A DNA stretch of 64,000 bases, taken from contig NZ_AXWO01000001.1 in assembly GCF_000482705.1 (NCBI RefSeq), forward strand, positions 1 through 64,000, read 5' to 3'. Below, piece after piece: positions 17,215 to 25,400 of this stretch (position 1 is the stretch's first letter; each line of letters opens with the position of its first letter). The translations under genes were made by a program, and so were the position numbers. The notes beneath the pieces are model-generated. The model did no database searches, was not told where the DNA came from, and saw only the letters and a list, made by a program, of their open reading frames with translations. The DNA comes from Glycomyces arizonensis DSM 44726. GTDB lineage: Bacteria; Actinomycetota; Actinomycetes; Mycobacteriales; Micromonosporaceae.

Positions 17215-18492
17215 TCAGCGCGCCGGTCCCCCGTCGCGGACCGGCTCGCCGACGCGCCCGGCGAGCAGTTCCCTCCCGGCGGACCGGTAGAGGCCGTCGT
17301 GGATGCCGTCGGCGTACTGGAGCGCCGCGAGGTCGGCCCGCGCCTTCGCGATCGGGTGCGCGCGTTGGAAGCCGACGGCGCCGATCAGGGGCGCCAGCCG
17401 GTTCACCGCCCGGACCGCGGCGTCGACGCCGTGGGCCTTGCCCGCCCGCGCGGCCAGATCGGACCATGCGGCACGGTTGGACCAGATGGCACGGTCGGAC
17501 CAGGTGGCACGGTCGGACCAGGTGGCACAGTCGGAGCAGGTGGCACGGCCGGCTCGCGCGGCCGAGTCCGCCCGCACCGCGTGGAAGGCCAGCAGGGCCG
17601 CGGCGTTGATCTCGGCCCAGGACTGCCCGAGGGCGATCAGGGCGTTGTCGCGGATGCGCGGCACGCCGCCGGTGGCGCGCCGCTCGGCCAGCGTGGACCG
17701 GACCCGGTCGCAGACTCCGGCGGCGGCGCCGAGCGCGCACGCGGTGACCAGCGGCCGGAACCGCGCGAAGTGGGATCGGAAGATCGCCGTGCCGTGCTTC
17801 GGCCCGCCCTGTCCGGCCCGCCCGAGCAGGTGTGTCCGCGGGTCGAGGGCCACGCGGTCGAGGTCGAGCAGGCCCCAGCTCCAGCCGCCGAGTCCGGCCG
17901 GTTCGATCACTCGCCTTGTGAGGCCCCGGGAGTCGGCGTCGACGACGACGGCCGCGACGTCGCCGTCCGGGTCGCGCGCGAACACGACGAACGCCTCGGC
18001 TTCGGTCAGGCGGGAGACCCACCGCTTGGCGCCGCTGATCCGCCAGCGGCCGTCCGCGTCGGGGACGGCGGCGGTGGTGATCTCGCGGATGCGGGAGCCG
18101 CCGTGGGCCTCGGTGGCGGCGATGCCGACCAGTCCTCCGGCGGCCAGGCGCTCGCGCCAGTACTCGGCGAGGTCGGGCGGGGCGTGGTCGAGGATCACCT
18201 GCCCGTGCCCGGCGCCGGTGGCCTCCCTCAGGTCGAGGTCGCGGTATCCGGCGAGGAACTGGGCCGCCGCCTGCCACGGGCCGCTCGCGGCGCCTTCGGG
18301 CGGGCGGTGGCGGGCGAGTTCGCCTCGGACCCGCAGCAGCCAGGCCGAGCGGGCGGCCGGGTCGGCCGTGCCGGGGTCGGTGCGGGCGAGCGCGGCGAGG
18401 TCGGCGTCGAGCGCCTCCAGGGCGGCCCAGGAACGGCCGCTGAGGTGCGGGCCGGGGCGCAGCGCCTCCAGCCAGTCGAGCGGGGTGTTCAC
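17215..18492 (-). CDS. Acyl-CoA dehydrogenase-like flavoprotein
   Basis: 425 residues from the GTG at 18492, whose GTGA overlaps the stop of the preceding hexapeptide transferase gene. The fold follows acyl-CoA dehydrogenases: a helical N-terminus, the middle domain (GIAATEAHGGSRI, ISGAKRWVSRL, FVVFARDPDG) and a helical C-terminus (GVDAAVRAVNRLAPLIGAVGF). FAD-dependent alpha,beta-dehydrogenation of an acyl thioester is the usual reaction; the substrate is unknown. Odd feature: an in-frame run of six-residue repeats (consensus ATWSDR) at about 315-345 inserted in the C-terminal domain, encoded by an 18-bp tandem repeat. Operon with the acyltransferase suggests acyl modification of a sugar or small molecule. 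Confidence 0.8.
   Translation of the reverse strand: MNTPLDWLEALRPGPHLSGRSWAALEALDADLAALARTDPGTADPAARSAWLLRVRGELARHRPPEGAASGPWQAAAQFLAGYRDLDLREATGAGHGQVILDHAPPDLAEYWRERLAAGGLVGIAATEAHGGSRIREITTAAVPDADGRWRISGAKRWVSRLTEAEAFVVFARDPDGDVAAVVVDADSRGLTRRVIEPAGLGGWSWGLLDLDRVALDPRTHLLGRAGQGGPKHGTAIFRSHFARFRPLVTACALGAAAGVCDRVRSTLAERRATGGVPRIRDNALIALGQSWAEINAAALLAFHAVRADSAARAGRATCSDCATWSDRATWSDRAIWSNRAAWSDLAARAGKAHGVDAAVRAVNRLAPLIGAVGFQRAHPIAKARADLAALQYADGIHDGLYRSAGRELLAGRVGEPVRDGGPAR
17461..17550 (-). repeat. 18-bp tandem repeat inside the acyl-CoA dehydrogenase gene
   Basis: About five copies of GGACCAGGTGGCACGGTC (plus-strand view) with one to four changes each, encoding the hexapeptide ATWSDR and variants (AIWSNR, AAWSDL). 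Unit length is a multiple of three, so copy-number change would keep the frame. Confidence 0.85.
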
Positions 18493-19262
18493 GGCCGGCC
18501 TCCGTCCTGGACGCGGGCGGGGCTGCCGTAGGCGACGGTCCCGGGCGCGATGTCGCGCGTGACCACCGATCCGGCCCCGACGAGGGCACCGGCGCCGATG
18601 ACGGTTCCGGCGAGGAGCACCGCGCCGGTGCCGACCTTCGCTCCGGTCTCGACGCGGGGCGGGGCGAGCGGCACTTCGCGGGCCGGGTCGCGCCAGATCA
18701 GGCGCTTGTCGTTGATCGTGCGCACGCCCGCGCCGATGAACGCGCCGTCGCCGATGCGCATCTCGGCGGTCAGGTGCGAGCCGGGCGAGCAGCGCACGCC
18801 CGAGCCGATGCGGACGCCGCGCTCGACGGTGAGGTGGTGGCCGATCTGGCTGTCCTCGCCGACGGCGACGCCGGTGCGCAGCAGGGTGTGGTGGCCGATC
18901 GTGGTGCGCGGGCCGACTTCGACTCCGGCGTAGGCGATCGCCCCGGCACGCAGGACGGCACCGGCGGCGATGCGGGTGACGGCGCCCGTTCCGGGGTGGT
19001 GGGCGCGCAGGGCGTAGCCGGTCTCGGGTTCGCCGACGACGCAGCCGTGGCCGATCTCGGCTCCGGCGCCGAGTTCGGTGCCGCCGTGGAGGACGGCGAA
19101 GGCGCCGACGCGGCAGCCGCGGCCGACGACGATGCGGCGCCCGCGGCCGGTGCGGTCGGCGGGGACGAGCTGCGCGGTGGGGTGGACGTGGGCGTCGGGG
19201 GCGACCGTGACGAGTCCTTCGGCCGCGGCGGCGGCCCATCCAGGTGGCGGTTGCTGTGGCAT
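18489..19262 (-). CDS. Hexapeptide-repeat (LpxA-like) acyltransferase
   Basis: 257 residues from ATG at 19262, with AAGGA 8 bases upstream. Nearly the whole chain is left-handed beta-helix hexapeptide repeats ([LIV]Gxxxx), for example VGPRTTIGHHTLLRTGVAVG and IGAGALVGAGSVVTRDIAPG, ending in the YGSPAR motif common to sugar O/N-acyltransferases. Such trimeric enzymes transfer acetyl or acyl groups from CoA to sugars or amino sugars. It is co-transcribed with the acyl-CoA dehydrogenase-like gene by a four-base overlap. The divergent regulator at 19417 may control the pair. Confidence 0.85.
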   Translation of the reverse strand: MPQQPPPGWAAAAAEGLVTVAPDAHVHPTAQLVPADRTGRGRRIVVGRGCRVGAFAVLHGGTELGAGAEIGHGCVVGEPETGYALRAHHPGTGAVTRIAAGAVLRAGAIAYAGVEVGPRTTIGHHTLLRTGVAVGEDSQIGHHLTVERGVRIGSGVRCSPGSHLTAEMRIGDGAFIGAGVRTINDKRLIWRDPAREVPLAPPRVETGAKVGTGAVLLAGTVIGAGALVGAGSVVTRDIAPGTVAYGSPARVQDGGRP

Positions 19263-19366
19263 TGGAGGTTCCTTCGGGATCGTGGCGGGCCTCCGCTGCC
19301 CGCCTGCATCGAGTTCACCCCGCACCATGTTGATCTTCAATGGACTGTTCGGTGTCGGCAACCCGA

Positions 19367-19381
19367 TTGCACGGGTTGCAA
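19367..19381. promoter_or_regulatory. Palindrome in the divergent promoter region
   Basis: TTGCA-CGGGT-TGCAA sits between the acyltransferase (minus) and the XRE-type regulator (plus), followed by the self-complementary GTGCAC (19388-19393). The position suggests an operator for the divergent regulator; no experimental basis. Confidence 0.4.
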
Positions 19382-19416
19382 ATGGTGTGCACACTGGACG
19401 GCGGAGGCGAGCCCCC

Positions 19417-20712
19417 ATGTCCAAACCTCCACACTGGCACCGGCAGTCGCAGATCGGCGACGCCGAGATCGGTCGTGTCCTGAAAGCGGCGCGATGTTCG
19501 CTCGGGCTCGATCAGGTCGGCGCGGGGGCCCGATGCGGTTTCTCGGCCGCGACGGTCTCGCGCTGGGAGCAGGGCAAACGCAACTGGACGGTCGGCGACC
19601 TCGCACGAGTGTCGGCGGCGTTGAACGTGCCCTCATATCTGGTGGGGCTCGCCGATTCCAAATTCAGGGATTATCCCGTGGCGCAGGTTACACAACGAGC
19701 CTCCATGCGGGATGATGAGCGCATGCGACGCCGCACGTTCTTGACCGCAGGCCTGACCGCTTTCTCGGCCGCTGCGGCCGGTGGTGTGTCCGCTGACCGC
19801 AGTATCGAGCAGTCCCTGTTCGGATCCGCCGATGCGGAGCCGGTGAGCCTCACGCTGCTGACGCGGCGCGTGATCGCCGCCGAGCACGCGCTGGACTCGG
19901 CCCAGCTCGCCGAGCTCGACCGGCGCCTGCCCGCCCTGCTCGGCGTCGCGAGAGCCACATGGGACTCGCTGACGGGGACGAGCCGGGAGCACGCGGCATC
20001 CCTGTTCTCTCGCGCGCTGTCGGTGGCCTCGCATCAGCAGATACGCTGCTCGCGCGAGGCGACCGCCTCGGTGGCGGCCGATCGGGCCGCTCGCTACGCC
20101 GAACTCGCCGGTGACCCGGTGGCGGCGACCGAGGCCGCCCGGCTCCAGGCGATCGTGCTGCGGCGGACGGGCAGCCCGATCGCCGAACAGGTGATGGTCG
20201 ACGCCGCCGAACGCCTCCGCACCGAGACCTCGCTGAGGAAGCCGAACGAGGCGGGGACGTACACCAGGATTCTCGCGTCGGCGGCCTATACCGCCGCGGG
20301 GAACGACGACCGCGGCACGGCCACGGAACTACTCGCGGCGGCCGGGGAGACGCTCGACCCGCACGGCGACACACCGCAACTGACACAAGCCGGTCTCGAC
20401 GTCTTCAATCTCTCGTGCGACCGCGCGCTGGGTGACTACGGCGCGGCGCTGCACCGCGCCGCGGCGATCGATGTGGAGGCCATCCCGGACGCGAACGAAC
20501 GCGGACGGTACTGGCAGGACGTCGGCGTCGCCGCCTTCGGTCGGGGTCGGTTCGACCTGGCGGTGGAGGCTGTGGCCGAACTCGACCAGACGACGCCGCA
20601 GTACCTTCTGCACCGGCCGTGGGCTCGCAAGCTGGTGGAGGACTTGCTGCATACGCGTACCGGCGGGAACTCTCCGCTGCTGCACAGGCTGGGCGGGCAG
20701 CTCGGGATCTGA
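19417..20712 (+). CDS. XRE-family regulator with Tat-like motif and TPR-type C-terminus
   Basis: 431 residues from ATG at 19417, with GGAGG 9 bases upstream. Residues 15-80 form a helix-turn-helix of XRE type (ATVSRWEQGKRNWTVGDLAR). At 104-108 a twin-arginine-like string MRRRTFLTAG is followed by a small-residue stretch AFSAAAAGG, a feature seen in other actinobacterial regulators of this kind. The rest (about 130-431) is helical with TPR-like repeats (AARYAELAGDP, RGRFDLAVEAVAELD). Probably a cytoplasmic transcription factor sensing a peptide or metabolite; the divergent acyltransferase/dehydrogenase pair is the obvious target. Ligand unknown. Confidence 0.8.
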   Translation: MSKPPHWHRQSQIGDAEIGRVLKAARCSLGLDQVGAGARCGFSAATVSRWEQGKRNWTVGDLARVSAALNVPSYLVGLADSKFRDYPVAQVTQRASMRDDERMRRRTFLTAGLTAFSAAAAGGVSADRSIEQSLFGSADAEPVSLTLLTRRVIAAEHALDSAQLAELDRRLPALLGVARATWDSLTGTSREHAASLFSRALSVASHQQIRCSREATASVAADRAARYAELAGDPVAATEAARLQAIVLRRTGSPIAEQVMVDAAERLRTETSLRKPNEAGTYTRILASAAYTAAGNDDRGTATELLAAAGETLDPHGDTPQLTQAGLDVFNLSCDRALGDYGAALHRAAAIDVEAIPDANERGRYWQDVGVAAFGRGRFDLAVEAVAELDQTTPQYLLHRPWARKLVEDLLHTRTGGNSPLLHRLGGQLGI

Positions 20713-20851
20713 CCGGCGCTCGCGCGGCCGGGTGACACGGTGGCGAGGCGGCAAGGTAGCGAGGTGGCAAGGCGGCGAAGCGGCGAGGTCGGGATGGAGT
20801 CCGGACGAGCTGGGCTGGAGCCGAGGGGGCCGAGAAGGGCCAAGATGGGCC

Positions 20852-20910
20852 GGATGGAACTCAGGCGAAGCTCGGATAGGGCTTGGATGGAACTCGGGCG
20901 AAGCTCGGAT
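20852..20910. repeat. 26-bp direct repeat, period 33
   Basis: GGATGGAACTC(A/G)GGCGAAGCTCGGAT at 20852-20877 and 20885-20910 differ at one base. A third partial copy (GGATGGAAC) starts at 20907. Non-coding. Confidence 0.85.
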
Positions 20911-20918
20911 GGAACGGC

Positions 20919-20942
20919 CGAGGCCCGCGAGCGCGGGCCTCG
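20919..20942. terminator. Hairpin 3' of the XRE-type regulator
   Basis: CGAGGCCCGC-GAGC-GCGGGCCTCG is a perfect 10-bp stem with a 4-base loop, 207 bases past the regulator stop. No T run. It may end transcription in either direction. Confidence 0.4.
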
Positions 20943-21263
20943 ACGGCTTGGGTTGGTTCCTCCGTTGTGGTTGGCGCTTGTGATCGGCGCTTGTGGTTGG
21001 CGCGTTCGGCTCCTGCCATCGGCCGCCGGGCTGACTGCCGGTCCGACTGCCGGACTGGCTGACGGATCCGCTGCCGGACCGGCTGACCGACCGATTGCCC
21101 GGCTAACCACTCGGCCGGTTGTCTGGCCGAATGCCGGGTTGCACGCCTGGTTACATGCTCGGCGGCATGCTCGGTTGAGTACCTGGTTGAATGCCTGGCC
21201 TGGTGGCACCTGGCCGGGTGTGTCAGCACCGGTAGGTGTCGGGCCGGGAAGGTTCGACGCCGG

Positions 21264-21452
21264 TTAGCGGCGCTTCGCGTTCTCCAGCAGGGCGACGAAG
21301 TCACCCTGGGTGAGCCCGAAGATCGGGGAATCCTCGGACAGCTTGGAGTCGCGAACCTCGAACCCGGCCCCGGCGGCACGGGTTTCAACGCAGTCACTGC
21401 CTGCCTGACCGTTGCCGGAACGGCTGGACTTGCGCCACTTCGTCGTGCTCAT
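21264..21452 (-). CDS. DUF397 protein
   Basis: 62 residues beginning MSTTKWRKSSRSGNG, the hallmark start of DUF397 proteins, with a conserved Cys and the end GDFVALLENAKR. ATG at 21452 overlaps the stop of the XRE/DUF5753 gene by four bases. DUF397 proteins are small partners of XRE/DUF5753 regulators, abundant in Streptomyces and relatives (BldB-like system); they act as modulators or toxin/antitoxin-like partners depending on the case. Role here unknown. Confidence 0.92.
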   Translation of the reverse strand: MSTTKWRKSSRSGNGQAGSDCVETRAAGAGFEVRDSKLSEDSPIFGLTQGDFVALLENAKRR

Positions 21453-22270
21453 AACAGTTGGAAATCCTTCATCGGTATGGCCTTCTTGACGGACTCGTCG
21501 AAGGCGTTCTGGAACGAGGCGACCGTCTCGGCCACCTCGCAGTAACGAGCCCCTTCAAACGATTCTAGGTAGACCGTCTTGGGGAACTCACCGCCCTCGA
21601 ACTCGAAGATCCGGAAGGAGCTGCCAGCGCAGTGGAACGCTCCCGTGCTGTTGGGCACCACCAGGAAGTTGAACAGCGAGAAGTCTCGGTCGAGCTTCTT
21701 GAGGTGTTCCACCTGCTCCACCATCACCTCATGCCCGCCCATATCACGCCGCAGCGCTGCCTCGGAGGTCAGGTAGATGACCTCGGGCAGCCAGTCCCGC
21801 TCCATGAAACTGGTCTGTCGGTCGAGTCGGAATCCGGCTGCTCCGGCCGGACCCTTCCGATCGGGTGCGTTGTCGTCGGTGATGGCGTCCATGTACGCCT
21901 CAGTCTGAAACAGACCGGTGATGAGCTCGGACTCGCAGATCATGATCTTGGAGGCGGTCAGCTCCATCTGAAGGAAGGTGAAGAACGCCGAAGGAATCTT
22001 GAAGGAGTGGAAGAAGTCTGGGCTCTCCGATGACTCTGCCAACCGCACGAGGTTGGCTTGCTCTTCCGGATTGAGCCCGTAGATGCGGGCAAAGCCGAGC
22101 ATGTCAACCCAGTTCACACGACGGGCGCGGGCATGTTCCAGGTCCCGGATCTTCGAGGTGCTCATGCCGAGCTCATCAGCGGCTCGCTTGTGGGTGTACT
22201 TGGCCCGCTTGCGGTACTGAACGAGGAGTCGAGCGACTTGGATGTTGGTGAGGAAAGCCTCTGTACTCAT
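21449..22270 (-). CDS. XRE-family regulator with DUF5753 domain
   Basis: 273 residues. N-terminal helix-turn-helix (about 10-65: RLLVQYRKRAKYTHKRAADE, STSKIRDLEHAR), then DUF5753 (from about 95: ESELITGLFQTEAYMDAI, RLDRQTSFMER, EAALRRDMGG, FNFLVVPNSTGAFHCAGSSF). Forms the usual pair with the downstream DUF397 gene by a four-base overlap. Codon use looks less GC-rich than neighbours, as in the adjoining end of drmMI. Such pairs control development or antibiotic genes, or sit on mobile DNA; there is no evidence for control of DISARM beyond proximity. Confidence 0.9.
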   Translation of the reverse strand: MSTEAFLTNIQVARLLVQYRKRAKYTHKRAADELGMSTSKIRDLEHARARRVNWVDMLGFARIYGLNPEEQANLVRLAESSESPDFFHSFKIPSAFFTFLQMELTASKIMICESELITGLFQTEAYMDAITDDNAPDRKGPAGAAGFRLDRQTSFMERDWLPEVIYLTSEAALRRDMGGHEVMVEQVEHLKKLDRDFSLFNFLVVPNSTGAFHCAGSSFRIFEFEGGEFPKTVYLESFEGARYCEVAETVASFQNAFDESVKKAIPMKDFQLL

Positions 22271-22421
22271 GACACGAATGGTGACAGCACAACTACACCA
22301 AATTCAACTCTCTGATCGGTGTTTCGGCCAGCCAACGGACGTAACACGCCTACGTAACCCATTTTCTGTCGGCCATCTGACACTTGATGGGTGATGCCGG
22401 GGAAGGCGAGTATCTATCGGT

Positions 22422-25400
22422 TTAGAACAGCGAGTCCTGGCCCGGCGTCGCTGGCTTTGGCTTGGCAGCCTTGCGGGTTGCCTTCTTGGCAGTCTTCTTC
22501 TTGGCGTGAAGCCCTTGCTCGACCTCGATGGCGTAGCGGCGCTGGTTCTCTTCGAGCAGCCGATCCAGGATCTCTTGGCGCGGACCGGGTGCGATCGTGT
22601 AGCGGGTGCCCTGGCGCGTGTCGTAGTGGTCGTGAGAGAGCTCGGGGATCAAATCGTCCCAGCCGTAGCACCGGCACACCTCATCGTCGATCAGCCGGTG
22701 GATCTCCCGCAGGTTCGCAATGTCTGCATCAGAGTTGGCTTGATCATGGACCATGTTGTAGGTATCGGTGAGCCCAGCCTCCCGGGCCAGCATCAACTCC
22801 CGCCGCTCTGAGTCCAGCCGATCACCGAGCCTGCGGAGTTCCTCAGAGATCTCGGGCCGCGGGAGCGTCTCGAACACATCGGTTGGAGTGTACCGAAGGT
22901 CGCCCTTCATCGTCGATGCCCGCTGGATCGCCCACCAATAATGAGGAGCACTTGACAGGTAAGACAACAAAGCGGCATCATCCGATGCAAAGACCCCAAG
23001 CATGTGGGAGAACACCTGCCCAGTTGGAACCATGACAGGCATGACCACCTTGCTCACCAAGGTAATCACAATCACCCGATCCAACTCCGAGATCGCCTCA
23101 TATAGATCAGTGGCCGGACGCGTGAATCTCCACCATATTTCACGCCGTTGCCTGTTTGCGTTGGTTTCTCGCTCAGGCTTTACCAGCCGCACTACTTGAT
23201 CGAAACACTCTGGATAAGTTCGCGCCCGCTCTAGATCCCAATCATGGAAATTGATGACCCATCGGCTTGCTGATGCATCGGATCGTTGATTAAGATCCTG
23301 CCCATTCAAATACGGGAACAACACATCCTTGTTTCTCGAGTTTTTCGCGATCAGGTCAGTGGCCCTTTCCGGTTCCATGGTGAACCCAAGACCCAGGATA
23401 TTTGAGCCTTGGAAAGCCATACCTTGATTCGCAAACAAGCGTTCAGCGTTGCCTTGAACTCGAGACATGGGATCCAATGACGGAATCACTCCACGGACCG
23501 ACTGTCCATCAAGGCAACGATATGCCTGTTCAGACACTAGCGCTCTCGAGGTCCACACTGCGCAGTATTCCAGAGCAGCACTCTTCGAAGGCCAGCGTTC
23601 GCTCTTAACAGCCGATCGGATCGTCACGCCCGCAGAGACAATCTGGTCCAAACCGACCTCGCGGGTATCACCTTGGGCAAGAGTGTTGGTAGCAACCAAC
23701 CCCGCCTGCCCTTCGGCAGCGAGCAGATCATGCGCGCGGAGCAAGAAGTATGCAACCAGATCGGCGCTTCCACGTGCTCGACGCCCAATGAACCCGACCA
23801 GATATTCCCTGTAGGCCGTGCCAAGGCTTCCTGTAAGCCTTTGGCCCCCAAGGAACGGGGGGTTACCCACGATCGCGTCGAAGCCTCCCAACTCGAAGAC
23901 CTCTGGGAAGACCAGCCGCCAGTGGATCGGGGCTCGCTCGAACGCTCCCGCAGGCTGATCAGTCCTGAGCCATTGAGCCACCTGCCTATCGAGCTTCGCT
24001 CGGCCTTCCTCGCTCTGGTCATTACCGAGATCCGCGGCCACCAACCAAGCATTCGGGTTTCCTGCGAGCCCAGCGCCCACGAGCAAGTCTGCGTACCGAC
24101 CCGCCTCGTCGGTCAGTTCCCTCGCCCGCTCCAGCAGCTCCCGCTTCATCTCCTGGTCGGTCGCGCTCTTGTCGCCGATTTCGCCGATCGCCTTCCGCGT
24201 CTCGGCGGCCTCGGCCACCAGCTCCCGCACATGAGCCGTGTAGTCGAGGATCGTTCCCTCGTGCAGCTTCCGACCTTCGGCGGGGTCCAAGTGCATGTAC
24301 TCCAGCTGTTCAACACTGGTGATCCCGAGCAGACTGTCCCCACACACCAACCGGTCATCCAGGAACGTAAACGGCCGCTCCTTATCCATGGACACCAGCC
24401 ACAACGACAGCTTCGCCATCTCGACCGCTGCCGGGTTGATGTCGGCCCCATACAAACAGTGCTCGATAATCAGTCTGCGGGCCTCGATCAGGTTCGGGTC
24501 CTCTCGGCTCCCGTCCAACTGATCGGCCTCGGCGACCGCTCCCCTCGGATCGCCCTCGGCCTTCCACGCCTCCAGCAACCGGTCACCCAAGAACCTGCAC
24601 GCCGCCACCAGGAACGCCGCCGAACCCATCGCAATATCGGCGACCTTCAACCCCAGGATCGCCTCACTCCCCTTGAGCCGCCAAGCGTCCTCATCCGCCG
24701 TCTGCAACGGCCCCGGCTCGTACACCAGCGGCTCAAGCGCACCCTTCACCACTTCATCGGCGAGCTTCCTCGGCGTGTAGTGCGCACCCGTGTTCCCCCG
24801 CAGCTGCGACTCGGTCATATACAGCATGTCGGGCAGCACCACAGTGGCCTGTCCGCGCAGATCGGCCCGGATGATCCCGTAGAACGGCATGAGCCGCTCG
24901 ACCAACTGCGGGTCGTTCCGCGTCACCGACAGCAAGTCCCGCTCGGCCCTCTCGCGCTGTTCGGCGTCCATCGGGCCGAGCAGCTTGGCGATCGCGTTCG
25001 CCGTGCCGATACCGCTCTTCTGGTCCTTCTCGAACCGCTCGTGCACCGCAGCGGCCAGCGCCGCCACGTCCCCACCGGCGCGCTCGCGCATCGCCTCCAG
25101 CTCCCGCAGCGGGACCTCGGCCTCCTTGCTCTCGGTGCCGATGAGCCCCACCACGACCCCGTCGGCCTCGCTCGACCAGCGCCCCTCCCAGGCGAGCAGG
25201 CCCTCGTAGACGTAGCCGATCTGCTCAACATCGAGCCGGTCGAAGTTGAGCGTCCGGTATTCGCCCTTGGGCCTGCGCTTGGGGTCGGCGAGTTGGAGGC
25301 CGTTGAGCGAGCGCGGGGTCCGCTGCCGTCCGGCGCTCATCCAGACCGTGGTCACGGACTTGAGCACGTTGTGGATGGTGCGGTCGTCGATGGCGAGCGG

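Larger units (their letters stand above)
20713..21263. other. Non-coding stretch of degenerate short repeats
   Basis: 551 bases between the XRE-type regulator and the DUF397 gene. It contains purine-rich near-repeats (GGCAAGG, GGCGAGG, 20745-20800), a 26-bp direct repeat pair, a hairpin, and from about 21028 to 21220 a run of loosely repeated CTGACTGCCGG / CCGGNTGNC words. No recognisable protein in any frame. Confidence 0.5.

Noticed and set aside
21264-22270. DUF397/XRE-DUF5753 pair as DISARM regulators
   Set aside because: Such pairs are scattered widely in actinobacteria; adjacency to drmMI alone is too weak to assign the role.
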